This document shows positions 9,015-16,064 of a DNA stretch of 22,778 nucleotides, piece after piece. Numbering within the stretch: position 1 is the stretch's first letter; every line of letters starts with the position of its first letter. Source of the DNA: Candidatus Hodarchaeota archaeon (lineage in GTDB: Archaea; Asgardarchaeota; Heimdallarchaeia; Hodarchaeales; Hodarchaeaceae). The stretch lies in contig JAEOTU010000060.1 in assembly GCA_016839665.1 (NCBI GenBank), positions 1-22,778 on the forward strand, read 5' to 3'. The translations under genes and the position numbers were made by a program. Below the pieces are notes generated by a model. It made no database searches. It was not told where the DNA came from and saw only the letters and a program-made list of their open reading frames with translations.

Positions 9015-9051
9015 ATTACTATTTTATTTTTTTTTTAAAAAAAATAGTAAT
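9015..9051. repeat. AT-only hairpin beside ORB 2 (possible unwinding element)
   Basis: Arms ATTACTATTTT and AAAATAGTAAT (11 bp, perfect) flank an A, a run of ten T and four A, which can pair further. It is almost pure A+T, so it melts easily or extrudes as a cruciform. Immediately next to ORB 2 and inside the interval bounded by ORBs 2 and 3, it is the best candidate core of the duplex unwinding element. A terminator role is unlikely because no gene reads into it. Confidence 0.65.
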
Positions 9052-9218
9052 TAAATTATGATAAAGAATTATAAAAGAAAGTATAAAAAATATATTATGT
9101 TATCAGAGAATTTTTTAAAATACCAGTTAATTATGTTTAAAAGTATATGTAAATACCACGTTTTTCTTTCTTTAATTGTTGTATGATATTATTTTTAGTA
9201 TTTATTTATTGTTAATTA

Positions 9219-9243
9219 GATACCCCTATGTTTCCTGTGGAAA
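9219..9243 (-). promoter_or_regulatory. Origin recognition box 3 (ORB-like)
   Basis: Minus strand, TTTCC-ACAG-GAAA-CAT-AGGGGTATC. It is inverted relative to box 2, so the G-strings converge on the AT-rich interval between 9013 and 9218. It lies about 195 bp upstream of the winged-helix gene. Confidence 0.83.
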
Positions 9244-9436
9244 ATAGTACTAAAACAGGCTTTATTATTTGTTACTATGAAATAAAATTAGTTAATATTG
9301 TGAAGTAAAAAAACCAAAAATAAGGCTATTTTTATATTAGTGTAGATTAAAATCATTATATTTAAAATGGTTAACCGTTTGTTTTATAACCTGTGAAACA
9401 GTAAATACTAAAAATAAGTAAAATTAGGGATTCTTT

Positions 9437-9853
9437 ATGCCTGTAAAAAAAATGCGCGTTGATGTGTATGATGAATCGGGAAACCGTTACACTATAAGTC
9501 TAGAAGGTAGAGTAACACGAAAAAATGCTCTAAGAATTCTTGATATTATTGAACTATTGGGGGGAATGCCTGGTATTCCTACTCAAACTAAGAAACAAGA
9601 GTTTATGTCAACATTTGATAAAGTAAAATTCTTGGTTCAAAATGAGTTTCCTATGGTATGGTTCTCAGCAAAAGAAGTAAAAGTAATCTATGAAAATAAA
9701 ATCGGTGAATCTATAGGACTTTCTGTTATTTCAACTTATTTAGGCAGACTATCTGATAGAGATCTAATTATTAAAAAGAAAAAGGGAAATAGGGTTTTTT
9801 ATAAACTCTTTTCCAAAGGAATAAAAAATTTACTTCAACCTACTGATTTTTAG
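9437..9853 (+). CDS. Winged-helix protein next to the origin
   Basis: A 138-aa basic protein. Residues 1-40 form a short beta-rich and helical region starting with Lys/Arg and including LEGRVTRKNALRILDIIELL; residues 60-135 look like a winged helix, with helices around FSAKEVKVIYEN and LSVISTYLGRLSDRDLI and a wing ending in GNRVFYKL. It probably binds DNA. ATG 9437 follows AGGG at a usable distance. It is the plus-strand gene flanking the origin opposite cdc6, so a role in origin use or local regulation is possible; Sulfolobus WhiP is a known winged-helix protein beside an origin, but I cannot show homology. Its stop overlaps the stop of the convergent gene by 4 bp. Confidence 0.75.
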   Translation: MPVKKMRVDVYDESGNRYTISLEGRVTRKNALRILDIIELLGGMPGIPTQTKKQEFMSTFDKVKFLVQNEFPMVWFSAKEVKVIYENKIGESIGLSVISTYLGRLSDRDLIIKKKKGNRVFYKLFSKGIKNLLQPTDF

Positions 9854-10548
9854 CCGTTATGTGTCTGTGGACGTAAAATACCTATCATTTCTTCTTTTAA
9901 TCTATACTTGTAAGGCATCTTTTCTGTTCTTCTCTCTATATATCCTTGGGAATAAAGTCGTTTCATTAATCTTGATGTATGTTCACGAGTTAGATTTATT
10001 TTATGCCTTATTATTGGAGCTGTTGTTTCTCCCATGTCAAGTAATAATCTAAGGATTATAAGTTCTGTTTCTGTCAAGGAGTAAAGTGCTTTTTCTTTTT
10101 GTATTGATATGGGAGGTTCTTTTCTAGTCTTAGATGATATTTCTGTTTCTTGTACATATTCATTATTATTGTATCTATTATTTAGATTTTTTTCTTTTGA
10201 CATTAGATTTTTAAAGCTATTTTTTTGAAAATCATTATCCTTAAATATTGAAGTACTTGATTCTGTTAGTTGATTTAACCTTCCATCTATTTCTGAAAGT
10301 CTTGTTCTGATATTAATTATTGAATTAGTTATATTATCAAGAGTTAAATCATTGTTCTTTTTTATTTTTTCTATCTTAATGTTATTGGAGTCAATATCTG
10401 CTTTAAAGCTTATCATGATATCGTCAAGTATTGTTTTTGCATATGAATATTTTTTATGCTCTTCTCTAATGCGAAGATAATACATTATCATAATAACCGC
10501 CATGAAAATGAAACTTATAGAATAAACCAATAGGATTATATCAATCAT
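9850..10548 (-). CDS. Membrane-anchored coiled-coil winged-helix protein
   Basis: A 232-aa protein with one N-terminal transmembrane helix (about 3-24), a long charged and Asn-rich coiled-coil or disordered section (30-150), and a C-terminal MarR/IclR-like winged helix (about 157-225: LTETELIILRLLLDMGETTAPIIRHK begins the fold and REHTSRLMKRL is the recognition helix). This would place a DNA-binding domain at the cytoplasmic face of the membrane. ATG 10548 has AAGGAG 10 nt upstream, and a perfect palindrome adjoins that site. Low-complexity Asn/Ser runs resemble an exposed linker. A link between chromosome origin and membrane is an attractive but unproven role; a membrane-tethered transcription factor is the plain alternative. 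Confidence 0.78.
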   Translation of the reverse strand: MIDIILLVYSISFIFMAVIMIMYYLRIREEHKKYSYAKTILDDIMISFKADIDSNNIKIEKIKKNNDLTLDNITNSIINIRTRLSEIDGRLNQLTESSTSIFKDNDFQKNSFKNLMSKEKNLNNRYNNNEYVQETEISSKTRKEPPISIQKEKALYSLTETELIILRLLLDMGETTAPIIRHKINLTREHTSRLMKRLYSQGYIERRTEKMPYKYRLKEEMIGILRPQTHNG

Positions 10549-10564
10549 TTTATGATTTCTCCTT

Positions 10565-10590
10565 ACGTGATATCACGTATCACACATCAC
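10565..10590. promoter_or_regulatory. Palindrome plus ATCAC repeats, probable operator
   Basis: A perfect 14-bp palindrome ACGTGATATCACGT (10565-10578) is followed by further ATCAC copies so that ATCAC occurs at 10572, 10579 and 10586, a period of 7. It directly adjoins the AAGGAG of the membrane winged-helix gene, and an AT-rich TATA-like stretch (about 10595-10610) lies behind it. Binding here would block transcription or translation start. The gene's own winged helix is the obvious candidate ligand, by inference. Confidence 0.6.
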
Positions 10591-10769
10591 ACAACATCAT
10601 ATATGATATTACATTCATAATAATAAATATTACGCTAAAATATAGGTTAATAAACTAATACAGTCATAATATTAATCTTATCAACAAATATAAAATAATA
10701 ATATGATGGATTAGCGAATAGAAGATATTATAGGGATTTACAAGGGAGCTGTGACAATATATGTGAGGT

Positions 10770-10779
10770 GTGATATCAC
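10770..10779. promoter_or_regulatory. Second copy of the GTGATATCAC palindrome
   Basis: GTGATATCAC, the core of the palindrome at 10565-10578, recurs here and overlaps the stop codon of the adjacent minus-strand gene. Two identical 10-bp palindromes about 200 bp apart could allow looping by a dimeric regulator across the intergenic region. Confidence 0.5.
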
Positions 10780-11207
10780 GATCTATCTGATATTGATGAT
10801 GGATTCGCCAATTGAATTAAGCCTTTTTCTATTTCGTTCTTAAGTATAGATATTATTCTAAGGTGTTCATTATCCTTATGTTTTTTAGTCCAAGAGTCAC
10901 GATATACTTCGGAATAAGTACGAATTTTGGATGCTATTTCGATATAAGGGTCAAGTAGGGGGTTTTCAAGTATGCCGAGGTAACCAAGTAAGATAATTGT
11001 GTATAGTGATTTTATGATGTTTTTTCGAGCTTGTGCTAAAGTTCTGTTGAAAGATCCACGGCTAACTCCTTTTCCTATTAGCCTTAGTTTGGCCTTGCTT
11101 TCATAATCGATATGATTATCTCCTATATTATTCGCTAGAACATCTATTAAGAACGTTTCTAGTTGTGTTTTAGTAATATGACTATTATTTAGGAGTATGG
11201 TAACCAT
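10776..11207 (-). CDS. Possible HTH protein, unrecognised family
   Basis: A 143-aa largely helical protein. The segment GKGVSRGSFNRTLAQARKNI (about 47-66) looks like the turn and recognition helix of a helix-turn-helix, followed by a hydrophobic stretch KSLYTIILLGYLGI that is probably core rather than membrane. The C-terminus is charged and helical. No catalytic motif is visible. ATG 11207 lacks a clear ribosome-binding site. It is upstream of, and in the same direction as, the membrane winged-helix gene, 227 bp away, with the GTGATATCAC palindromes between them. Position in the cluster right of the origin suggests a regulatory role, which is inference. Confidence 0.65.
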   Translation of the reverse strand: MVTILLNNSHITKTQLETFLIDVLANNIGDNHIDYESKAKLRLIGKGVSRGSFNRTLAQARKNIIKSLYTIILLGYLGILENPLLDPYIEIASKIRTYSEVYRDSWTKKHKDNEHLRIISILKNEIEKGLIQLANPSSISDRS

Positions 11208-11518
11208 TGGGTCATGAAATAATCCTATAAGCCACGATTGAACTTCGCCCTTTAAATTTTTACCTTTCAGATTAAGTTAACCTCCAAACGGATACATGTT
11301 AGTATACAACATAATGGTTCAATATATTTGTTTTAATAACGATGGTATAAGTAAGAATAAAAGAATATATTTGGGATAATTAGAATCAAAAATTAATTGA
11401 TCTTTTTTTATAAATTTTATAAGAATTATTTCACTATGTATTAATTGATAATTATATGAAAAATAAATTTGTAAAACTTTAAAAATGTTAAATTATCATA
11501 AATAACGGATGTGTTTTT
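11208..11518. other. Divergent promoter region, no gene seen
   Basis: A 311-bp very AT-rich stretch between two divergent genes. AT-rich blocks at 11395-11500 could hold the promoter of the elf1 operon. No convincing short ORF, hairpin or RNA was found. Confidence 0.5.
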
Positions 11519-11746
11519 ATGGGACGAAGAAGACGAAAGATAGTTCGAATAACTAAAAAAAGACTTCCAAATGTATTTTTATGCCCAAAATGTGGATATA
11601 AGAAGCTTAAAGTTGAAACATCAAATAATGGAAAAAAAGGAAAAATTAGATGTAGTGGATGCGGTTTAAGTAGAGATGTGGTAATTAAGAAATCATATGA
11701 AGAAATTGATGTTTATTGTAATTTTGTAGATAACTTCAATGAATGA
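11519..11746 (+). CDS. Elf1-type transcription elongation zinc-ribbon protein
   Basis: A 75-aa protein starting MGRRRRK, a basic tail that in the Elf1/ELOF1 family contacts nucleic acid, followed by a zinc ribbon with CPKC (22-25) and CSGC (45-48). Size, basic start and Cys spacing match archaeal Elf1 homologues, which ride on RNA polymerase in the cytoplasm. It is first in a plus-strand operon, 24 bp before the GGGP synthase gene. No typical Shine-Dalgarno precedes the ATG, so a leaderless or short-leader mRNA is likely. Alternative: another small zinc-ribbon protein. Confidence 0.82.
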   Translation: MGRRRRKIVRITKKRLPNVFLCPKCGYKKLKVETSNNGKKGKIRCSGCGLSRDVVIKKSYEEIDVYCNFVDNFNE

Positions 11747-11770
11747 ATTGGAAATGATAGAGGGAAACTG

Positions 11771-12538
11771 ATGATAGGAATAGTTGAGCGTTACATTATG
11801 AAGAAACTTAATGAAAACGGATCAGGATATATACCACTTATTGACCCTGAAAAAACAACACCAGAGATAGCTGCTAAATTGGCTATTGAGGTCGAAGTAC
11901 AAGGTGCACTTGCTGTAATGGTTGGAGGTTCAACTTTTGTATCCTCAAAACGTCTAGATGCGGTAGTACAACAAATAAAACAAAAAATAAAGATACCTGT
12001 CATACTTTTTCCAAATAATATTACTGGAGTGAGTGTTTATGCGGATGCAATATGGTTCATGTCTCTTCTTAACTCGTATGATCCATACTTCATAACAGGA
12101 GCACAAGTTTTGGCTGCGCCACTTATTAAAAGGTTTGGGCTAGAAGCTATACCTCTAGCTTATTTGATCGTTGGTGAAGGAGGCGCTGCCGCTGTAATAG
12201 GAAAGGCTCATCCTATTCCTTATAACAAACCTAAGCTAGCTATAGCTCACGCCTTGGCGGCTGAGTATTTAGGTATGAGATTTGTCTATCTAGAGGCAGG
12301 TTCTGGTGTTGGAGAATCAATACCTACGGAGATGGTTCGAATGGTGAAAGAAATGGTGAGTATACCCGTGGTAGTTGGTGGTGGTATAAGAACTGGCGAG
12401 CAAGCTCAGGCGATAGTGAATGCTGGAGCAGATATTATAGTAACAGGAAATGTTCTTGAAGAAAGCGAGGAAGTAGGGATCGAAGTTAAGATACGGGAGT
12501 TAATAGAAGGTATAAAAGCGGGATCTTATCATAAATAA
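11771..12538 (+). CDS. Geranylgeranylglyceryl phosphate synthase
   Basis: Catalyses the first ether bond of archaeal membrane lipids, joining geranylgeranyl diphosphate to sn-glycerol-1-phosphate. A TIM barrel is shown by LIDPEKT (23-29, metal-binding Asp), VGGS (51-54), YLEAGSGVG (173-181), GGGIRTGE (203-210) and VTGN (224-227), the last three forming the phosphate site. The length of 255 aa and the sequence suit the group II enzymes. AGAGGGA lies 6-10 nt before ATG 11771. It is the middle gene of the elf1 operon with 24- and 23-bp gaps. Nothing suggests damage. Confidence 0.95.
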   Translation: MIGIVERYIMKKLNENGSGYIPLIDPEKTTPEIAAKLAIEVEVQGALAVMVGGSTFVSSKRLDAVVQQIKQKIKIPVILFPNNITGVSVYADAIWFMSLLNSYDPYFITGAQVLAAPLIKRFGLEAIPLAYLIVGEGGAAAVIGKAHPIPYNKPKLAIAHALAAEYLGMRFVYLEAGSGVGESIPTEMVRMVKEMVSIPVVVGGGIRTGEQAQAIVNAGADIIVTGNVLEESEEVGIEVKIRELIEGIKAGSYHK

Positions 12539-12561
12539 TAAATTTGTGAGGGAGGTTAGTA

Positions 12562-12873
12562 TTGACTACATTTGAACATTATTTCAATTCTATAAAAAAA
12601 ATTCTAGGGAGAGATGATCTTTACGATAAATGGCCTGATTTTGAACCATATTATGATGAGCGTGAATATGCATGGACTGACCTGCGAGGATTGGGAGAAG
12701 CATTGCTTCTTAATTGTGGTCAATGTGATGGTCCTTCTGATATGCGGCACAAACGTTGCAAGTCTTGTGTAGAAAAAAGAAAGGACCTGGCAAAGAACAC
12801 TTATCAAAAAACAGTTGGAAGACCAATTGATAAATGGTCAACAATAATACTATGTCGGATTCACACTGAATAA
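12562..12873 (+). CDS. Small Cys-rich protein in the GGGP synthase operon
   Basis: A 103-aa protein translated from TTG 12562, which is fixed by a strong ribosome-binding site GGGAGGT five nt upstream. It is acidic and aromatic at first (DLYDKWPDFEPYYDEREYAW), then has CGQC (52-55) and CKSC (66-69), a compact four-cysteine zinc site, and a fifth Cys at 98. No known family recognised. It lies 23 bp after the GGGP synthase gene and 40 bp before a PolD remnant, so it belongs to the same operon. Confidence 0.7.
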   Translation: MTTFEHYFNSIKKILGRDDLYDKWPDFEPYYDEREYAWTDLRGLGEALLLNCGQCDGPSDMRHKRCKSCVEKRKDLAKNTYQKTVGRPIDKWSTIILCRIHTE

Positions 12874-12913
12874 TACATATCAGTGATAATATATTTTGTT
12901 CAATTTTAAGAAG

Positions 12914-13464
12914 ATGTCTATTTCAGATTATATTCAAACTCTTCAATTTGAACTTGATAAAATATTGTAATTGCAGTGAAGGCAAGAAAGAACGGATTAG
13001 ACCCAAAATTTATTCCAGAAGTTCAGATTGCTAATGACTTAGCTGGGATTGTTGAAGGATTTTTATACATTCCAGGTTTAGTAAAAAAATAAGAAGCCTA
13101 TTAAAAAAAATGCCTCGTGAAAGAGTGGTATTCAGAATTGGCACAGGAAATTGTCTATGGAAAATTTGGAAATTATGATGAAGAGGAAGCTGCTGGGAAA
13201 GCAATCAGAAATGCACTAGCTATTCTTACTGAAGGAGTAACCGCAGCAGTATACTCTGAAGGATTATTTTAGATTGCTATTAGAAAAAATCCTTATGGTT
13301 CTAAGCATCTAGCAGTATATTTCGCTGGTCCAATACGCTCTACTGGTGGAAACGAAACGGCACTAACTCCCGTTATAGCAGATTTTGTCCAGAGCTATCT
13401 GTTCGAAAATGGTGAAGCCGAGAAACAAACCCAACTGCTTTCTTATTTGCCTTCTAGTCAGTAG
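12914..13464 (+). pseudogene. Decayed N-terminal fragment of DNA polymerase D large subunit
   Basis: About 180 codons of the N-terminus of the archaeal PolD large (DP2) subunit, which is normally over 1000 aa, remain. Similarity runs in three frames. Frame A from ATG 12914 covers the first 18 codons to a TAA at 12968. Frame B (12970-13092) reads ARKNGLDPKFIPEVQIANDL, ending at TAA 13090. Frame C from 13089 reads [12 protein letters not shown]. Frame B returns by 13141 with [29 protein letters not shown], an in-frame TAG at 13270, and YLAVYFAGPIRSTGG. Similarity ends near 13410, and the catalytic region is missing. At least two frameshifts, two internal stops and a large truncation rule out function. 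A working DP2 gene should exist elsewhere. Confidence 0.9.
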
Positions 13465-13515
13465 ACATACCTAAATGAAAAGTCCTACCTTAGCAAAAAC
13501 GAAATAAATGTAATT

Positions 13516-14388
13516 TTAGAGAGCATTGACAAGTATGGGTGCAACAGAAACTTTTGCGAATTCGTTTACAACACAATCTGTGCCAACAATTTCGTCAGCT
13601 CCTGACATTTCAAGAATTTTCTGAGCGTTTCCATGCAGCAATGCATGTGAGACACCAACATAAACATTCCGAGCTCCTTGATCTTTAAGTATTCTTGTTG
13701 CATTCGCTGATGTCTTTGCTGTGCTTATTATATCGTCGATTATTATGGCATCTCTTCCCTTAACATTGAGTTCTTTTGAGAAAGTTTTGATTTCACCTGT
13801 ATGTTTGTTACGCTTCTTACCAAAGAAGTTATATTCAGCACCAATTATCTTAGCCGCGTACTTCGCTCTCTGAATTGCTATTGTTTCGTCATCAGGCGAA
13901 ACAACTAAAGGATTCTTAAGGTTTTTTGCAACAAAATATTTTACAAGTTCCCCTGCCGCTGTCAAATTGTAAGATGGAATATTATACATTTTTAAGACTT
14001 TTTGGTTGTGAACATCAATTGTAAAAAGAGCATCTACTCCCAGTCTCTCAAATATTTCAGATATCATAGCCGAACTAAGACATTCACCATCTAAGTATCG
14101 CTCGTCTTGACGACTATAAGCAAGATATGGAACAAAAACTTTAATCGATCTAGCCCCCAAATCTCTTGTTGTGTGAAGTATTAGAAGAAGTTCCATAAAA
14201 TGTGTATCTTGGGGTGGATACAAACTCTGCACGATCAGCAAATCTTTACCAGAAAGGTTCTCCTCAAATTTAAGGTAGAATTCTCCGTCAGGAAAACGTT
14301 TAGTCTTAACTGAAATTAAGGGAATATTCAACATATTTCCAATCCTGTTAGCTAACTGTAACGAACTGGGTCCTCCCACAATCTTCAT
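13516..14388 (-). CDS. prs: Ribose-phosphate pyrophosphokinase (PRPP synthetase)
   Basis: Makes PRPP from ribose-5-phosphate and ATP, feeding purine, pyrimidine and His/Trp synthesis and, in H4MPT-using archaea, pterin synthesis. Seen are FPDGE (32-36), YSRQDERY (91-98, ATP site), IDVH (124-127), KKRN in the flexible loop (191-194) and the PRPP loop IIIDDIISTAKT (215-226). The length of 290 aa fits archaeal enzymes. ATG 14388 has GGAGG at a good distance. It links functionally with purD in this window. Two palindromes sit 90-170 bp upstream. Confidence 0.95.
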   Translation of the reverse strand: MKIVGGPSSLQLANRIGNMLNIPLISVKTKRFPDGEFYLKFEENLSGKDLLIVQSLYPPQDTHFMELLLILHTTRDLGARSIKVFVPYLAYSRQDERYLDGECLSSAMISEIFERLGVDALFTIDVHNQKVLKMYNIPSYNLTAAGELVKYFVAKNLKNPLVVSPDDETIAIQRAKYAAKIIGAEYNFFGKKRNKHTGEIKTFSKELNVKGRDAIIIDDIISTAKTSANATRILKDQGARNVYVGVSHALLHGNAQKILEMSGADEIVGTDCVVNEFAKVSVAPILVNAL

Positions 14389-14476
14389 TACGTTATTCCT
14401 CCGAAACGGAATGTAAGTAAAAGAAGGTAGAAATAAACTCTTCGTTTCGTAGGACTGTAATACCAGGAATTATTGT

Positions 14477-14498
14477 TTATTCAATCAAGATTGAATAA
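14477..14498. promoter_or_regulatory. Perfect 22-bp palindrome upstream of prs
   Basis: Ten-bp arms TTATTCAATC and GATTGAATAA flank AA. It lies about 90 bp upstream of the prs ATG, in promoter range. A related but imperfect dyad, ATATTC-AATC-GAATAT, occurs at 15454-15469. The form suits a dimeric regulator; no regulator gene is identified. Confidence 0.5.
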
Positions 14499-14542
14499 TT
14501 CGTATTCTATAGTTTATATGATTGTATTTAATCTTAAAGATG

Positions 14543-14556
14543 AATATTCGAATATT
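14543..14556. promoter_or_regulatory. 14-bp palindrome AATATTCGAATATT
   Basis: Perfect dyad 155-170 bp upstream of prs, 44 bp from the 22-bp palindrome and sharing the half-site ATTC/GAAT with it. AT-rich DNA makes chance palindromes common, so confidence is modest. Confidence 0.35.
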
Positions 14557-14615
14557 AATTTTAAAAGAGGATATGCTTTCTTTGGAACTTTAGAACAATC
14601 TTTTTTCTTCTAGTG

Positions 14616-14627
14616 TTAGCTAGCTAA
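14616..14627. repeat. TTAGCTAGCTAA palindrome, stop in all six frames
   Basis: A perfect 12-bp palindrome with TAG, TAG and TAA at 4-nt steps on each strand. It is intergenic, about 230 bp upstream of prs, and shares its core with the repeats near the right end. Confidence 0.55.
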
Positions 14628-14804
14628 AATAGACATCTAAAATAAGAACAAGTTAACAGCAATAGAAACATAGTTTATCCCGAAAAAATCATTATTCTTT
14701 GAAGAACACTTAATTTTTTCCAAGTAGAGAATTAATGTAGTTACATTAGAAAAAAATAATAGTACCCTATTCTAGAACACTGAAATGGAAACGGCGTTTT
14801 AATA

Positions 14805-15317
14805 TTATAAAACGATTGGTTTAGATTTGGTTGATTGTCGCTTTAACTCACTTGGAAAACGTGACCAATGTTCGTGTACTATCTTCCATTTTCCTTCGTG
14901 TTTTATTAGAAAAGTAGTCACGCGAGACTGGACATCAAAAGTCATATCTTTCATTGTTCCTCGATATCTGATAATGAAAGCTGCAATTGCGGAATCACCA
15001 AAGACTTCAATGTTCCATGTTCTAGTTTCGTAGTTGTAGTTCTTGAGCATTTTTATAGCTTTAAACTCGCTTTCAAGTCCCTCTTTATGTTGAAGATCGA
15101 AGGGTGGCCAATCATCAAACTTTGTATACTTATCTACATGAACTAGTTTTTGTACGGTTTCTGAGTTTCGATTTTTAATTCCTTCTATTCGCTTAATTAA
15201 GACATTCCTGACGATCTCATTAATTGGTAGACTCTCTACTGAACCAAGGTCTGAACCACAGTAGATGCAGAAATTCGAAACTTCCTCAATTTTTTTTCCA
15301 CAAGATGGGCAAAACAT
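14805..15317 (-). CDS. Zinc-ribbon protein with NTF2/SnoaL-like domain
   Basis: A 170-aa protein with an N-terminal zinc ribbon (C3, C6, C17, C20 in the order FCPSCG and FCIYCG) joined to an NTF2-like cone fold: helices 33-70, then strands including TWNIEVFGDSAIAAFIIRYRG, FDVQSRVTTFLIKHEGKWKIVHEHWS, the last a hallmark of SnoaL/DUF4440-type domains. The substrate or partner is unknown. No signal peptide or membrane segment. The ATG at 15317 has only a weak ribosome-binding site. It stands alone, 213 bp from its upstream neighbour. Confidence 0.78.
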   Translation of the reverse strand: MFCPSCGKKIEEVSNFCIYCGSDLGSVESLPINEIVRNVLIKRIEGIKNRNSETVQKLVHVDKYTKFDDWPPFDLQHKEGLESEFKAIKMLKNYNYETRTWNIEVFGDSAIAAFIIRYRGTMKDMTFDVQSRVTTFLIKHEGKWKIVHEHWSRFPSELKRQSTKSKPIVL

Positions 15318-15529
15318 CTCAAAGCATCATACAAAATACAATTAATCGACATATCTAAACATCGCGTATCATAGCTAGAAACGTTAAACGTACGCAACAA
15401 TTTCAATTGAAAGGCTAGACAATGTAAGTTATTAAAACCTACTTATTGCATATATATTCAATCGAATATGTCTTCAGCTAGACCAAAAGGATCTAAGCTT
15501 GAAGAATAACCCTTTTATCTGAATGCTGT

Positions 15530-15721
15530 CTAGTGATGTGTTTTAGGTAAAGAACAATTATTGCATGAACTATTAATGTTCTCACAGAAATCTTCAGTGA
15601 ATGGACAAACTAATATTTTCCCTTCTAACCAAACTTGTAATGCCTCTGAAATCGCTTTAGAAAAGTCTTGTTCGACAGTTGAAACAAGGCTAAGAATCTT
15701 CGGGTCAATTTGAACTTCCAT
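15530..15721 (-). CDS. Small four-cysteine protein
   Basis: A 63-aa product. Residues 1-36 could form a short helix-rich, ribbon-helix-helix-like unit (VEQDFSKAISEALQVWLEGK). The tail has four cysteines at 39, 46, 53 and 56, spaced C-x6-C-x6-C-x2-C, suggesting a zinc site. Family not recognised. The pattern of helix plus Cys cluster and the purine-rich stretch before ATG 15721 support it as real, but with only 63 codons the call stays moderate. Confidence 0.55.
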   Translation of the reverse strand: MEVQIDPKILSLVSTVEQDFSKAISEALQVWLEGKILVCPFTEDFCENINSSCNNCSLPKTHH

Positions 15722-16064
15722 TCTTAATCGCTTCTTTTAGTTCTATTTTGAATTATCTTCTTTGTCCTATCCAACACAATGACCAACTTACTAACCACAG
15801 AAAACAAATAGCAGGAAGGGTAGCTAGAATAAACATCTTTTTTCTAGATCGCGGTGAAACATACATGAAGGAACAAGTTGAGTTCAATGTAGAAATCAGT
15901 TATGAAGTTACAGCACAGATTTTGGGTCAATATGATCTATAGAAATAAACATGCCAAGCCGACAGAAGGAGGAGTTACAGTGAATATTATTAGGTTCAAA
16001 GGGTCCAATATTGAGTTCCAGAACTAGGGTTTAAGAGAAATATATTATTTTTTTAGCTAGATGT
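15722..16064. other. Intergenic region with short ORFs, possible gene remnant
   Basis: 343 bp between two minus-strand genes. On the plus strand an unusually strong AGGAGGAG stretch (15968-15974) precedes a GTG at 15980, which opens a 15-codon ORF ending at TAG 16026-16028. In the same frame residues continue for some ten codons after the stop. A 64-codon frame at 15748-15942 has no clear start signal. These may be remnants of a lost gene; nothing is recognisable. Confidence 0.35.

Larger units (their letters stand above)
8648..9436. other. Replication origin region (predicted oriC)
   Basis: A 789-bp, extremely AT-rich non-coding region between orc1/cdc6 and a winged-helix gene. It holds three 25-bp boxes that share TTTCC, four bases, GAAA, three bases, AGGGGTA with no spacing variation. 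Boxes two and three point their G-strings at each other across a roughly 205-bp AT-rich segment containing a strong hairpin, which is the expected arrangement for a duplex unwinding element. The consensus resembles archaeal ORBs known from Sulfolobus, Pyrococcus and haloarchaea (TTTCC..GGAAAC..GGGG). The promoters of cdc6 and the winged-helix gene must also lie here. Function is inferred; the boxes are seen directly. Confidence 0.88.
14389..14804. other. Intergenic region upstream of prs with three palindromes
   Basis: A 416-bp AT-rich stretch between prs and the next minus-strand gene. It contains TTATTCAATC-AA-GATTGAATAA (14477-14498), AATATTCGAATATT (14543-14556) and TTAGCTAGCTAA (14616-14627). 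No open frame was found. The first two are candidate operators of prs. Confidence 0.55.

Noticed and set aside
12914..13464. Alternative genetic code to explain internal stops
   Set aside because: Both TAA and TAG occur at unrelated residues and frames also shift, so decay is simpler than recoding.
15748..15942. 64-codon plus-strand ORF
   Set aside because: No ribosome-binding site, no similarity, and its start lies in the promoter region of the divergent small gene.
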